Shown: positions 17,377 to 26,097 of the stretch, piece by piece
How positions within the stretch are numbered: position 1 is the first letter of the stretch
Layout of the letters: every line of letters starts with the position of its first letter
Assembly (NCBI RefSeq): GCF_014334135.1
Contig: NZ_CP060497.1
Span: 1,302,001 to 1,366,000 of the forward strand
Reading direction: 5' to 3'
DNA length: 64,000 nucleotides
Source of the DNA: Olivibacter sp. SDN3
Lineage (GTDB): Bacteria > Bacteroidota > Bacteroidia > Sphingobacteriales > Sphingobacteriaceae
Position numbers and translations under genes: made by a program
Notes under the pieces: model-generated
What the model was told of the DNA's origin: nothing
The model's input: only the letters and a program-made list of their open reading frames with translations
Databases searched by the model: none

Positions 17377-18144
17377 ATGCAACTCACCGATACACATACG
17401 CACATCTATTACCATGCCGACACCCTTGCACTTCAGGAACAAATAAATCGCTGTCTGGAAAATAACATCAGCCGTTTGTTCTTACCAAATGTAGATACCG
17501 CATCGATAACAAATGTGTTGAACACAGCAAGTGCCTATCCAGAAAACTGCTATGCCATGCTAGGCCTGCATCCCTGCAGTGTGAAGGAAAACTTCAGGGA
17601 AGAGCTTGCTTCCATTAAATCGGCCATTGAAGAAAATAATATATATGCCATTGGTGAAATCGGTCTTGATCTCTACTGGGACAAAAGTACGCTGGAAGAA
17701 CAAAAAGAAGCCTTTCGCATACAAGTAGGTTGGGCAAAAGAGAAAAACCTACCCATAGTCATCCATTGCAGAGACGCCTTTAAAGAGCTTTTTGAGCTAC
17801 TGGATGAACAAAAAGACGAAAAACTTTACGGTATCTTCCATTGTTTCACCGGTAATTTAGAACAGGCTCGAAAAGCCATAAACCTCGGCTTTTTCCTCGG
17901 CATTGGAGGTGTGGTGACATTTAAAAATGCGGGTCTCGATAAGGTGGTAGAACAACTGGACCTTAAACATCTTGTGCTTGAAACAGACGCCCCATATTTG
18001 GCCCCCACGCCCTACAGAGGAAAACCGAACGAAAGCAGTTATTTGATACATATAGCCAAAAAAGTAGCTGACATTCATGGGCGATCGTTAGCGGATGTTG
18101 CAAATATAACTACCGAAAATTCTAAAATTGTTTTCGGCATTTAA
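17377..18144 (+). CDS. tatD: TatD family metal-dependent hydrolase
   Basis: A 255-residue TIM-barrel hydrolase. Metal ligands are visible in TDTHTH (residues 4-9), the GEIGLDLYWD strand, VIHCRDAF, FHCFTG and the C-terminal ETDAPYLAP. TatD proteins act as 3'-5' DNases/RNases or D-aminoacyl-tRNA-associated hydrolases depending on the lineage. The L-asparaginase gene follows after 50 bases and may be co-transcribed. Confidence 0.93.
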   Translation: MQLTDTHTHIYYHADTLALQEQINRCLENNISRLFLPNVDTASITNVLNTASAYPENCYAMLGLHPCSVKENFREELASIKSAIEENNIYAIGEIGLDLYWDKSTLEEQKEAFRIQVGWAKEKNLPIVIHCRDAFKELFELLDEQKDEKLYGIFHCFTGNLEQARKAINLGFFLGIGGVVTFKNAGLDKVVEQLDLKHLVLETDAPYLAPTPYRGKPNESSYLIHIAKKVADIHGRSLADVANITTENSKIVFGI

Positions 18145-18194
18145 TATCTTTACTTTCGGCATCAACCTATATTGTTATCCATACGCTAATTTAA

Positions 18195-19211
18195 ATGAAT
18201 AATATACTTATTATATATACTGGAGGTACCATCGGAATGGTAATTGATGAGACATCAGGAACATTCGTTCCTTTTGATTTTGACCTCATCCATAAGAATG
18301 TTCCCGAGCTCGGTCGTTTAAACTATCATCTTACCATACATTCTTTTGATCCTATTATAGATTCTTCCAATATGCAGCCAGCTATCTGGATCCAAATGGC
18401 GGAGCTAATAAAAGACAATTATGACCTATACGATGGTTTCGTCATCCTTCATGGATCAGACACTATGGCTTTTTCGGCGTCAGCTTTAAGTTTCATGTTG
18501 GAAGGGTTACAGAAGCCTGTCATTTTCTCCGGCTCTCAGCTGCCTATCGGGGAAATCAGAACCGATGCTCGTGAAAACTTGATAACTGCCCTGGAAATTG
18601 CTTCGGCAAAAAAGCAGGGAAGATCATTAATCCAGGAAGTCTGTATTTATTTCGACAGTAAGCTTTTTAGAGGTAATCGGTCTTTTAAATATAATTCAGC
18701 TAAGTTTGAGGCATTCAGGTCGCCCAACTACCCTGTGTTGGTTGAAGCTGGCGTCCATCTAAAATATAACCGGCCGGCACTAATGAACAATACCGGTAAA
18801 GAATTTATCTTACATACCAATATCGACAATTCTATCTCCGTTTTAAAGCTTTATCCTGGTATAAGCAAACAAGTGGTAAAAGCCGTACTGGAATCTGATG
18901 CGCGATCAGTCATCATGGAAACATTCGGTTCAGGAAATACCACCACCGACACCTGGTTTTTAGACATGCTTCGAAGCGCTATCCAGAGCGGTAAAAATAT
19001 TGTTGACATTTCTCAATGCAAAGTCGGTTCAGTCGAACTAGGGAGATATGAGACCAGCCATTGGCTTAAGGACATGGGGGTGCTAAGCGGCTTTGATATG
19101 ACCTTCGAAGCCGCCGTAACCAAACTCATGTACCTTCAGGGCGAATTTGAAAGCCAAAGCGAAGTAGCCCGTTGGGTAGAAGTGAGCATACGGGGTGAAC
19201 TAACAGATTAG
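18195..19211 (+). CDS. ansA: type I L-asparaginase
   Basis: A 338-residue cytoplasmic asparaginase that hydrolyses asparagine to aspartate and ammonia. The nucleophile Thr12 is in YTGGTIG and the second catalytic motif HGSDTMA has Asp89-Thr90. No signal peptide is present, which fits the type I (AnsA) form. Lies 50 bases after tatD. Confidence 0.95.
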   Translation: MNNILIIYTGGTIGMVIDETSGTFVPFDFDLIHKNVPELGRLNYHLTIHSFDPIIDSSNMQPAIWIQMAELIKDNYDLYDGFVILHGSDTMAFSASALSFMLEGLQKPVIFSGSQLPIGEIRTDARENLITALEIASAKKQGRSLIQEVCIYFDSKLFRGNRSFKYNSAKFEAFRSPNYPVLVEAGVHLKYNRPALMNNTGKEFILHTNIDNSISVLKLYPGISKQVVKAVLESDARSVIMETFGSGNTTTDTWFLDMLRSAIQSGKNIVDISQCKVGSVELGRYETSHWLKDMGVLSGFDMTFEAAVTKLMYLQGEFESQSEVARWVEVSIRGELTD

Positions 19212-19240
19212 CGTATACGTTAAATCGTTGAGTTGTTGGA

Positions 19241-21391
19241 TTACTTAACCACTCCTTCCAACGCAAATAGAAAGGCGTAATTCAGGGCGATATCCTTAAG
19301 ATAATCAAACCTGCCCGAGGCTCCTCCGTGGCCAACTTCCATATCGGTTTTAAGTAAGAGCACATGTTGATCGGTTTTACTTGCTCGCAACTTAGCCACC
19401 CATTTTGCCGGTTCAAAATATTGTACCTGACTGTCATGCAGACCGGTGGTCACCAATATATTGGGATACGCCTTTGGCTCGATCTGCTCGTAAGGCGAAT
19501 AGCTTTTGATATACTCGTAAGCCTCTTTATTCTTAGGATTTCCCCACTCATCAAATTCATTAGTGGTTAATGGTATCGTTTCATCCAACATGGTATTCAC
19601 CACATCCACAAAAGGTACTTGAGCAATGATACCCTTCCAAAGGTCGGGCGCCATGTTACTGACTGCCCCCATTAGTAATCCTCCAGCGCTTCCTCCTTGT
19701 GCATAAAGATGCCCCAGCGAAGTATATCGCTGATCAATCAAGTGCTCGCCACAATCGATAAAATCGGTAAAAGTGTTTTTCTTTTTCATCATTTTACCGT
19801 CCTCATACCACTGTCGCCCCATCTCCTGTCCACCCCTGATATGAGCAATAGCATATACAAATCCCCTATCCAACAAACTTAATCGCGTACTGCTGAAAGT
19901 AGGATCCATAGAAGCACCATACGATCCGTAGCCATACAGTAACAACGGGGCCGATCCATCCTTTTTAAATCCTTTTTTGTAAACCAAAGAGATCGGAATT
20001 TTAGTGCCATCTTTTGCTTTTGCATATAGTCGCTCGGTATGGTAATCGCTCGGCTTGTATCCTCCCAGTACTTCCTGTTGCTTTAGCAACTTTCTATCGC
20101 GTGTACCCATGTGATAATCATAGGTAGAAGAAGGTGTAGTAAGCGATGTGTAATTATAGCGGAGAACGTCTGTATTATACTCCATGTTTGCCGTTGCGTA
20201 AGCAGTATATGCCTCTTCACCAAAATCCAGATAATGATCTTCTCCACTTTTCAGGCTTTTGATATTTAACCGTGTGAGGCCATCTTTCCGTTCCGAAACG
20301 ACCAAAAAATCTTTAAATTCATCAACATCCTCCAATAATACATCCTTTCTATGCGGGATCATCTCCTTCCAATGCGCGATAGAGGTCTGATCAAGTGGGC
20401 ACTCCATCAGTTTAAAATTCAGAGCATCCTTATTGGTAAGGATCAGAAATTTATCTTCCAGAGCCGTTACCTCGTATAATACGTCCTTCATCCTCGGCTG
20501 GAACACTTTAAATTCAGCGTTGGGCTCATCGGCTGAAATGAACCGTGTCTCGGAACTGGTTGTCGCTCCCGAATAAATGTAAATAAACTTACCGGATTTC
20601 GATCGGCCTACCCCGATGTAATTGGTGTTATCATTTTCCTCATACACTATTTTGTCCGACTCGCTATCTTCGCCCAGCACATGTTTTTTTATCTTTTCAG
20701 TTAGTAGGGTCACGGGATTTTTACTGGTATAGAAAAACGATCGGTTATCGTTTGCCCATGCTACGCTGCCCGTAGTACCCTTAATTTTCTCTGCATACAG
20801 CTCTCCAGTCTCCAGGTTCTTGATATGAATAACATATTCCCTTCGCGATACGGTGTCTATCCCAAAAGCCATCAGCTTATTGTCCGGACTGACACTGAAA
20901 CCTCCTGCGCTGAAATAAGCATGTCCTTCGGCCATATCATCCACATCCAGTAAAAGCTCCTCAGCAGCGTCCAACGTTTCCTTTTTTCTACAAAATTTGT
21001 AGTATTGTTTGCCGTCTTCTGTGCGGGTATAGTAATAATAACCATTCTTAAAATAGGGTACCGACTCGTCCTTCTCTTTAATCCGATCTTTTAACTCTTT
21101 AAAAAGTTTCTCTTGGAAACCTTCCGTCCCCTTCATCATCGTATCCAGGTACTTATTCTCTGCATTTAAATATTCGATCACGCGAGAGCTGTCAGGCCCG
21201 TTCTTGAAGTAATCAATCATCCAATAATAGTTATCTACTACCGTATCACCATGAAGTACACGTTCATGCGGAATCTTATCTGCTTCGGGCGCCTCTACCG
21301 CCGGCCATTCATACGCTTTTTTCTTTTGTTGATTTCCGGCACATGAGGCCAATAAGGTTAAAAGTATCATGGGTATATTTATCTTGTTCAT
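19241..21391 (-). CDS. S9 family oligopeptidase (PtrB-like), lipoprotein
   Basis: A 716-residue serine peptidase with an N-terminal beta-propeller and a C-terminal alpha/beta hydrolase. The catalytic triad can be placed at Ser568 (GGSAGG), Asp653 (TGLHDSQV) and His688 (VGHGG). The order and GLHDSQVQYFEPAKW motif resemble oligopeptidase B, which cleaves short peptides after basic residues. The N-terminus has a lipobox (LLASC, Cys17), so it is probably attached to a membrane outside the cytoplasm. Confidence 0.92.
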   Translation of the reverse strand: MNKINIPMILLTLLASCAGNQQKKKAYEWPAVEAPEADKIPHERVLHGDTVVDNYYWMIDYFKNGPDSSRVIEYLNAENKYLDTMMKGTEGFQEKLFKELKDRIKEKDESVPYFKNGYYYYTRTEDGKQYYKFCRKKETLDAAEELLLDVDDMAEGHAYFSAGGFSVSPDNKLMAFGIDTVSRREYVIHIKNLETGELYAEKIKGTTGSVAWANDNRSFFYTSKNPVTLLTEKIKKHVLGEDSESDKIVYEENDNTNYIGVGRSKSGKFIYIYSGATTSSETRFISADEPNAEFKVFQPRMKDVLYEVTALEDKFLILTNKDALNFKLMECPLDQTSIAHWKEMIPHRKDVLLEDVDEFKDFLVVSERKDGLTRLNIKSLKSGEDHYLDFGEEAYTAYATANMEYNTDVLRYNYTSLTTPSSTYDYHMGTRDRKLLKQQEVLGGYKPSDYHTERLYAKAKDGTKIPISLVYKKGFKKDGSAPLLLYGYGSYGASMDPTFSSTRLSLLDRGFVYAIAHIRGGQEMGRQWYEDGKMMKKKNTFTDFIDCGEHLIDQRYTSLGHLYAQGGSAGGLLMGAVSNMAPDLWKGIIAQVPFVDVVNTMLDETIPLTTNEFDEWGNPKNKEAYEYIKSYSPYEQIEPKAYPNILVTTGLHDSQVQYFEPAKWVAKLRASKTDQHVLLLKTDMEVGHGGASGRFDYLKDIALNYAFLFALEGVVK

Positions 21392-21694
21392 ATAAAATCT
21401 TTAGGTTGATTGAACAAACTTCGACAAATGCTCGCTATAATAAAACTACAGAAACGCCAAATAGAGGCATTCATCAAAAAATAAATTTCTAAGCTGTTCA
21501 CAGCTCTGCTGTAGTTAACAGAATTTCATCTGCCATTGAGAACTTCATTTACAGATGCAATGAACAACATTGCAATATAGCCATTTGATTTCAATATTGT
21601 ACGGGGAAACACCTTGTTGCTAACAAAAATTTACAATCTGTTGCCGGAGTATATGGAAACGGTTATCTTGCCAGCCTAATAACACGTTAAGCAA
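21392..21694. other. divergent intergenic region, 303 bp
   Basis: Lies between the divergent S9 peptidase and DUF2891 genes, so it must hold both promoters. A weak plus-strand promoter (TTG at 21641-21643, 20-nt spacer, TATCTTG at 21664-21670) precedes DUF2891. Nothing else distinct was seen. Confidence 0.5.
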
Positions 21695-22795
21695 ATGAAC
21701 AGTAGAATATTTACCTTTTTTTTGAGTTTATCCGCTTGCTACTTACTGACTTCCACCGTATCAGGTCAGGAAACATTCTATACCGAAAAGCAGGGAAAAT
21801 ATGCCCTTACGGCTGCCGGAGCTTCTCATTTAGCGAACCTACCGCTTAAATGCATGCAGCAGGAGTATCCTTATAAAACCGGTGTCACCTTCTCAGACAC
21901 CAGCCTTATCAAACCACCGATCAACTACCATCCCGCTTTCTACGGTTGCTTCGACTGGCACAGCAGTGTACATGGTCACTGGATGTTGGTAAGATTACTT
22001 AAGCTGTTCCCGAACTTGCCGGAGGCAGATGAGATACGAAATAAACTTAGTGCTAATTTATCGGCTGAAAATATTGCAGTAGAAGTAGAAATTTTTATGG
22101 AAGAAGCGCACAAAGGTTTTGAACGCACCTACGGCTGGGCGTGGCTTCTTCATTTGCAGCAAGAGCTGTTGACCTGGGAAGACCCTTTGGGCAAACAATT
22201 AAGCGACAATCTAGCCCCTTTAGCTCAACAGCTCTGTAAATTATATATCGACTATCTTCCAAAAATGAATTACGCAATACGTGTTGGCGAACACAGCAAC
22301 CTAGCCTTCGGTTTGACCCTTGCATACGACTACGCTCAGCATACCAAACAGGACAGCCTGCTGCAAGTTATCCGAGAGACTGCCCTTCGCTTTTACGGGG
22401 ACGACCGCGGTTGTCCAATCAGCTGGGAACCTGGTGGATCGGATTTTCTAAGCCCTTGTTTGGAAGAAGCTGATTTGATGTGGCGTATATTACCTAAAAA
22501 GGAGTACAAAGATTGGTTAAGACCATTTTTGCCTGAACTTTTTGAAAAAGGGTTTCAACTAGCGCCAGGCACAGTAAGCGACCGTTCGGATGGAAAACTC
22601 GTGCATTTAGATGGGCTAAATCTCAGTAGGGCCTGGTGCCTATATGGAATTGCCCATCACAGTGATAATAACGGTCCTCTTTTGTCCTTAGCCAATAAGC
22701 ACCTCGCCGCTGCACTTCCGCATGTTGCCAGTGGAGACTATATGGGCGAGCATTGGCTGGCGTCTTTTGCCGTTTATGCTTTAACAACACAGTGA
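21695..22795 (+). CDS. DUF2891 family secreted protein
   Basis: A 366-residue protein with a signal peptide (cleavage probably after VSG) and the DUF2891 hallmark PAFYGCFDWHSSVHGHWMLV. The many conserved aromatic residues and the repeated helices suggest an alpha/alpha-toroid fold, common among carbohydrate-active proteins, but no activity is established. Divergent from the S9 peptidase and convergent with the TonB receptor. Confidence 0.88.
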   Translation: MNSRIFTFFLSLSACYLLTSTVSGQETFYTEKQGKYALTAAGASHLANLPLKCMQQEYPYKTGVTFSDTSLIKPPINYHPAFYGCFDWHSSVHGHWMLVRLLKLFPNLPEADEIRNKLSANLSAENIAVEVEIFMEEAHKGFERTYGWAWLLHLQQELLTWEDPLGKQLSDNLAPLAQQLCKLYIDYLPKMNYAIRVGEHSNLAFGLTLAYDYAQHTKQDSLLQVIRETALRFYGDDRGCPISWEPGGSDFLSPCLEEADLMWRILPKKEYKDWLRPFLPELFEKGFQLAPGTVSDRSDGKLVHLDGLNLSRAWCLYGIAHHSDNNGPLLSLANKHLAAALPHVASGDYMGEHWLASFAVYALTTQ

Positions 22796-22820
22796 TCGAG
22801 CGTTAGATCCAAGCAAAGCC

Positions 22821-25322
22821 TTAAAATTTCACATTTAAGCCCAGTAGAAAGTTTGTACCTGCCTGCGGAAAATAGAAGTTGGAGGCATACACCGTTGGAT
22901 CTCCCTGAAATATCGAACTATACGTATACCCATTTGACTCATATTTTTCATTGAACAAATTGTTCACCAACAAGCTTATACCTAGATTTTTAACTCCTCT
23001 AAAGGCAAGGTTATAACTTAACCTCAGGTTATTGACAAAAAATGCATCCAAACTGCGGTCTACATTGGAAGTGTTGTCCAAATACTGCCGGGATACATAT
23101 TTCGATATCAGCGCAATTTCGGCTTTTGCCAGTGGTCTGTAAGCAATTTCGCTGGATCCCACAAATGAAGGCGAAAGTGCAATATGGGTATTGGAGAATT
23201 GACTCACCTGTTGATCACTTACGTCCCAATTCTCATCATAAATATTGATATACTCATAAAAATCCTTTATTCGGTTACGGCTCAACGCACCGGTTAGTGC
23301 CCATGAGAACTGACGTGCAGGTTGCCACTTTACATCAGCCTCTATCCCTATACGATAACTATCCGGCACATTTAAGCGCGTTTGTGCCCCAACATCGTTA
23401 ATCTGCCCAGTCAAAATCAGCTGGTCTTCGTAGATCATCGCATAGGCGTTGATGCCGGCATTGAATTCTCGCTGAGCTAAGCGGTAACCTAATTCGATAT
23501 TTTGCATACGCTCAGCTTTTGGCCGGCTATCAGGAGTTGAATTTTCGAAATCATCTCTTACCGGTTCTTTATTTCCAATAGCATAGGATACATAAGCATT
23601 ACTATTATTGGCAAACTGATAACTCACCCCAAATTTGGGGTTGAAGAAATTCATTTCGGTTGACTGTTGTATATTATTCAAGTTACGATCGTAACCTAGA
23701 AAAGAATACGTTACCCGACGATATTGCAGGTCGGCAAAAAACACCGCATTTGCGATTTTATACTCTCCTTTGCCAAATACGTTAAAATCTGTTTTGTGTG
23801 CATCATTGAAATAGTAACGATGATTAGTATGGAAAGAGCCATCAGCATTAAAATCGTAATCCTCTCGTTCGGTAAACAAAGGATTTCTAGACCAGATGAT
23901 ATCTCCGAAGTGGTCGCCTTTATATTCGTTATAGGCTCCTCCCAAGGTCAGGTTCAACCGATCAGAAGCGTTATAGTCTATCGAGTAGGTCAAGCCGTAG
24001 AAATGATTGGATAGCCAACGCTGCCGTACAAGATCCGTTCTACTGATCGACTCCCCGTTAACCAGTACAGGCTCGAGATCATAATCGGTATAAGATGCGT
24101 TCGGTCTGTATTCCTCATAATAACCCCGCCCTCTTGTGTAGTGCAACGCACCATTTACCACTAAATTAGGCATCAGGTTATTGGAGTATAGTAGCTGATA
24201 ATGGTCTTGTTGGTAATTATCATGCTGGTTCTCGTATAAAAAGGAATTATATCTTCTTGGATCGGCGTCACGTATGTTCACGGCGTCACGTCCTTCCAAA
24301 CCGTTAGCGGCAATATAGTCTTCAAGGTCTTCCGCTGTTCCAAACAATTTTTCTTCCGGCACTCCATTCCATGCCTGATAAGTTCGCTCTTTTCCAGAGA
24401 ACACATTGGCACGCAACAAGCTGTTTTTTCCATACCAAGCACCACTTAGAAAGAACGACTTCAGATCGGAGGAACCCCTATCGATAAAGCCATCTGATTG
24501 AATACGCGATAAACGCCCATCAAACGTAAACCGATCGTTTATTAGTCCCGTACCGATTCTAACTGTGTTTTTCCAGGTATTAAAAGAACCGTAAGTGTTG
24601 TCTAGTTCAGCATAGGCCGTGTCCATGCGCGTATTGGTTTGGATGTTTATACTTGCTCCAAAAGCCCCAGCCCCATTGGTAGATGTTCCCACCCCTCGCT
24701 GAATCTGAATATTATCTACAGACGAGGCAAAGTCGGGAAGGTTCACAAAAAAGCTTCCCATGCTTTCCGAATCATTATAGGGAATGCCATTCAAGGTCAC
24801 GTTGATACGCGTTGGGTCACTTCCACGAATACGAAGGCCGGTATACCCCACCCCGGCACCGGCATCGGAGTAGCTTACCACTCCAGGTGTCTGATCAAGA
24901 AGAAAGGGCAAATCTTGACCTAAGTTATTCTTCGCAAGATCTTCCTTGGTTAAATTCTTATAACTCGTTGCAGAATTTGCATTTGCACGGGTAGCATTTA
25001 CGATCACCTCATCGGCCAGGAATTCCTGCGGTTCTAGTATAAAGTTTAACTGCTCTTCACCGGTAACTGTCACTGTTCTTTCGATAGGTTTATATCCGAG
25101 AAAGCTTACACGGATAAGCCGCCTCCCTTCTTCTACATTTCTAAATCGGATATTCCCCGAACGGTTGGTCTGTCCGGTAGCTAAAGTTCCTGCAACACTG
25201 GCTGTGGCTCCCGCCACTTGTCTATTCATTTCGTCGGCTACATGAATAGACAAGTGGTACTGCGCCAACAATAAAATAGGGCAACTTGCCACTAAAACGA
25301 ATAGTAGTAATGCTTTCCTCAC
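22821..25322 (-). CDS. TonB-dependent receptor, predicted thiamin uptake
   Basis: An 833-residue outer-membrane receptor: signal peptide, a CarboxypepD_reg-like domain (about 22-100), a plug domain (about 115-235, with GLRIRGSDPTRINVTLNGIPYND) and a beta-barrel ending in NFLLGLNVKF, whose last Phe is typical of barrel proteins. A TPP riboswitch occupies the leader, so the gene is expected to be shut off by thiamin pyrophosphate, and the cargo is most probably thiamin or a derivative. The start is GTG at 25322; an in-frame stop lies five codons upstream and no ATG intervenes. No thi genes or pnuT are adjacent. Confidence 0.9.
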   Translation of the reverse strand: MRKALLLFVLVASCPILLLAQYHLSIHVADEMNRQVAGATASVAGTLATGQTNRSGNIRFRNVEEGRRLIRVSFLGYKPIERTVTVTGEEQLNFILEPQEFLADEVIVNATRANANSATSYKNLTKEDLAKNNLGQDLPFLLDQTPGVVSYSDAGAGVGYTGLRIRGSDPTRINVTLNGIPYNDSESMGSFFVNLPDFASSVDNIQIQRGVGTSTNGAGAFGASINIQTNTRMDTAYAELDNTYGSFNTWKNTVRIGTGLINDRFTFDGRLSRIQSDGFIDRGSSDLKSFFLSGAWYGKNSLLRANVFSGKERTYQAWNGVPEEKLFGTAEDLEDYIAANGLEGRDAVNIRDADPRRYNSFLYENQHDNYQQDHYQLLYSNNLMPNLVVNGALHYTRGRGYYEEYRPNASYTDYDLEPVLVNGESISRTDLVRQRWLSNHFYGLTYSIDYNASDRLNLTLGGAYNEYKGDHFGDIIWSRNPLFTEREDYDFNADGSFHTNHRYYFNDAHKTDFNVFGKGEYKIANAVFFADLQYRRVTYSFLGYDRNLNNIQQSTEMNFFNPKFGVSYQFANNSNAYVSYAIGNKEPVRDDFENSTPDSRPKAERMQNIELGYRLAQREFNAGINAYAMIYEDQLILTGQINDVGAQTRLNVPDSYRIGIEADVKWQPARQFSWALTGALSRNRIKDFYEYINIYDENWDVSDQQVSQFSNTHIALSPSFVGSSEIAYRPLAKAEIALISKYVSRQYLDNTSNVDRSLDAFFVNNLRLSYNLAFRGVKNLGISLLVNNLFNEKYESNGYTYSSIFQGDPTVYASNFYFPQAGTNFLLGLNVKF

Positions 25323-25352
25323 GATAAGATCTCTTTAAATTTCATTTGTTAA

Positions 25353-25491
25353 CTCCCTCCCTACGCCGGCATTATCCGGATCAGGTGCTCAGAAAGAAGC
25401 GATGCTGTCAAAGCACGCAGCTCTCCGAAGGGTATGATCTCAGCCTTGATTTGTGTTTTCCTCCAATCAAAAGAAACAAGGCACCCCTTAA
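25353..25491 (-). ncRNA. TPP (thi-box) riboswitch
   Basis: Read on the minus strand: GGGGTGCC at the 5' side, CTGAGATCATACCC (25430-25443) in the J3-2/P2 part, a variable extra stem, then ACCTGATCCGGATAATGCCG and GCGTAGGGA near 25360. These are the conserved elements of the TPP aptamer. Only about 30 bases separate it from the GTG start, with no T-tract, so control is probably at translation initiation. Confidence 0.95.
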
Positions 25492-25504
25492 GCGATGTAC
25501 ACTG

Positions 25505-25512
25505 CAAAGATA
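25505..25512 (-). promoter_or_regulatory. predicted -7 box of the riboswitch leader
   Basis: Minus-strand TATCTTTG, with TTG about 25 nt upstream. It puts the transcript start near 25500, just ahead of the TPP aptamer, which is where a riboswitch promoter is expected. Confidence 0.6.
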
Positions 25513-25529
25513 CTAAATTTTCAAATAGG

Positions 25530-25687
25530 ATCACGCCCAACTTCGCCAGGAACCAAGAGGGGCTAGCAAGGGGGGCTAGAGAGCAGTCGGAACCAGCTAA
25601 ATCCCGAAAGACAGCAATATGTCCCGGTGAAAAGCCCAGTCAGAAAAACCGTTGTTCGGCTATTTCCACAACAAAAGTGAAGTAATA
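25530..25687. other. G-rich intergenic stretch of unknown nature
   Basis: About 150 bases between the riboswitch promoter and the small gene ending at 25688. It is richer in G+C than its surroundings and has GGGGCTAGCAAGGGGGGCTAG, an imperfect direct repeat. No tRNA or convincing ORF is visible; it could be a small RNA, a terminator region or a degraded remnant. Confidence 0.35.
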
Positions 25688-26086
25688 TTATTTATACGGG
25701 TAAAAAACAAAATTTGCTCCCTCTGGAACAACTACAAAGAGGCACATAAAATCTTCAGCTTTTTTGTAATTCTTAATGAATTGTTCCTTTTTATTTTTAA
25801 GAATGACCCCACGCTCTACAAATTCCTCAAGCGTGGATGCCTGGACGGTCCACTGTGTACCCAGCTCATTCCTATCCAGAATAAGCTCGCCCAAGTTAAC
25901 CTGGTGCTGATGAGCTATAAATATGGGGTATTGTGATAGGCCTTCGGCCATAATCTCAATGGAAACTTCTTTAATTGATTCTTTATAAAAGTCTAAATCC
26001 TTCTTTAAGCTTTTTAAAGGGCTTTCCTTTTTCGGCTGCTGCCCGTCATCTCCAGCTTGCGCCGACAATAATTCTTCTAAATCCAT
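25688..26086 (-). CDS. hypothetical protein downstream of rlmD
   Basis: A 132-residue soluble protein I do not recognise. The N-terminal 50 residues are charged and probably helical; the middle (IMAEGLSQYPIFIAHQHQVNLGELILDR) and the C-terminal hydrophobic strand (CLFVVVPEGANFVFYPY) suggest a compact alpha/beta domain. It starts 11 bases after the rlmD stop, so it is almost certainly co-transcribed with it. Confidence 0.75.
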   Translation of the reverse strand: MDLEELLSAQAGDDGQQPKKESPLKSLKKDLDFYKESIKEVSIEIMAEGLSQYPIFIAHQHQVNLGELILDRNELGTQWTVQASTLEEFVERGVILKNKKEQFIKNYKKAEDFMCLFVVVPEGANFVFYPYK

Positions 26087-26097
26087 TCTTTGATTAG

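Noticed and set aside
25434-25685. Plus-strand ORF across the TPP riboswitch region
   Set aside because: It overlaps a clear minus-strand riboswitch aptamer and encodes a low-quality composition; it is a chance frame.
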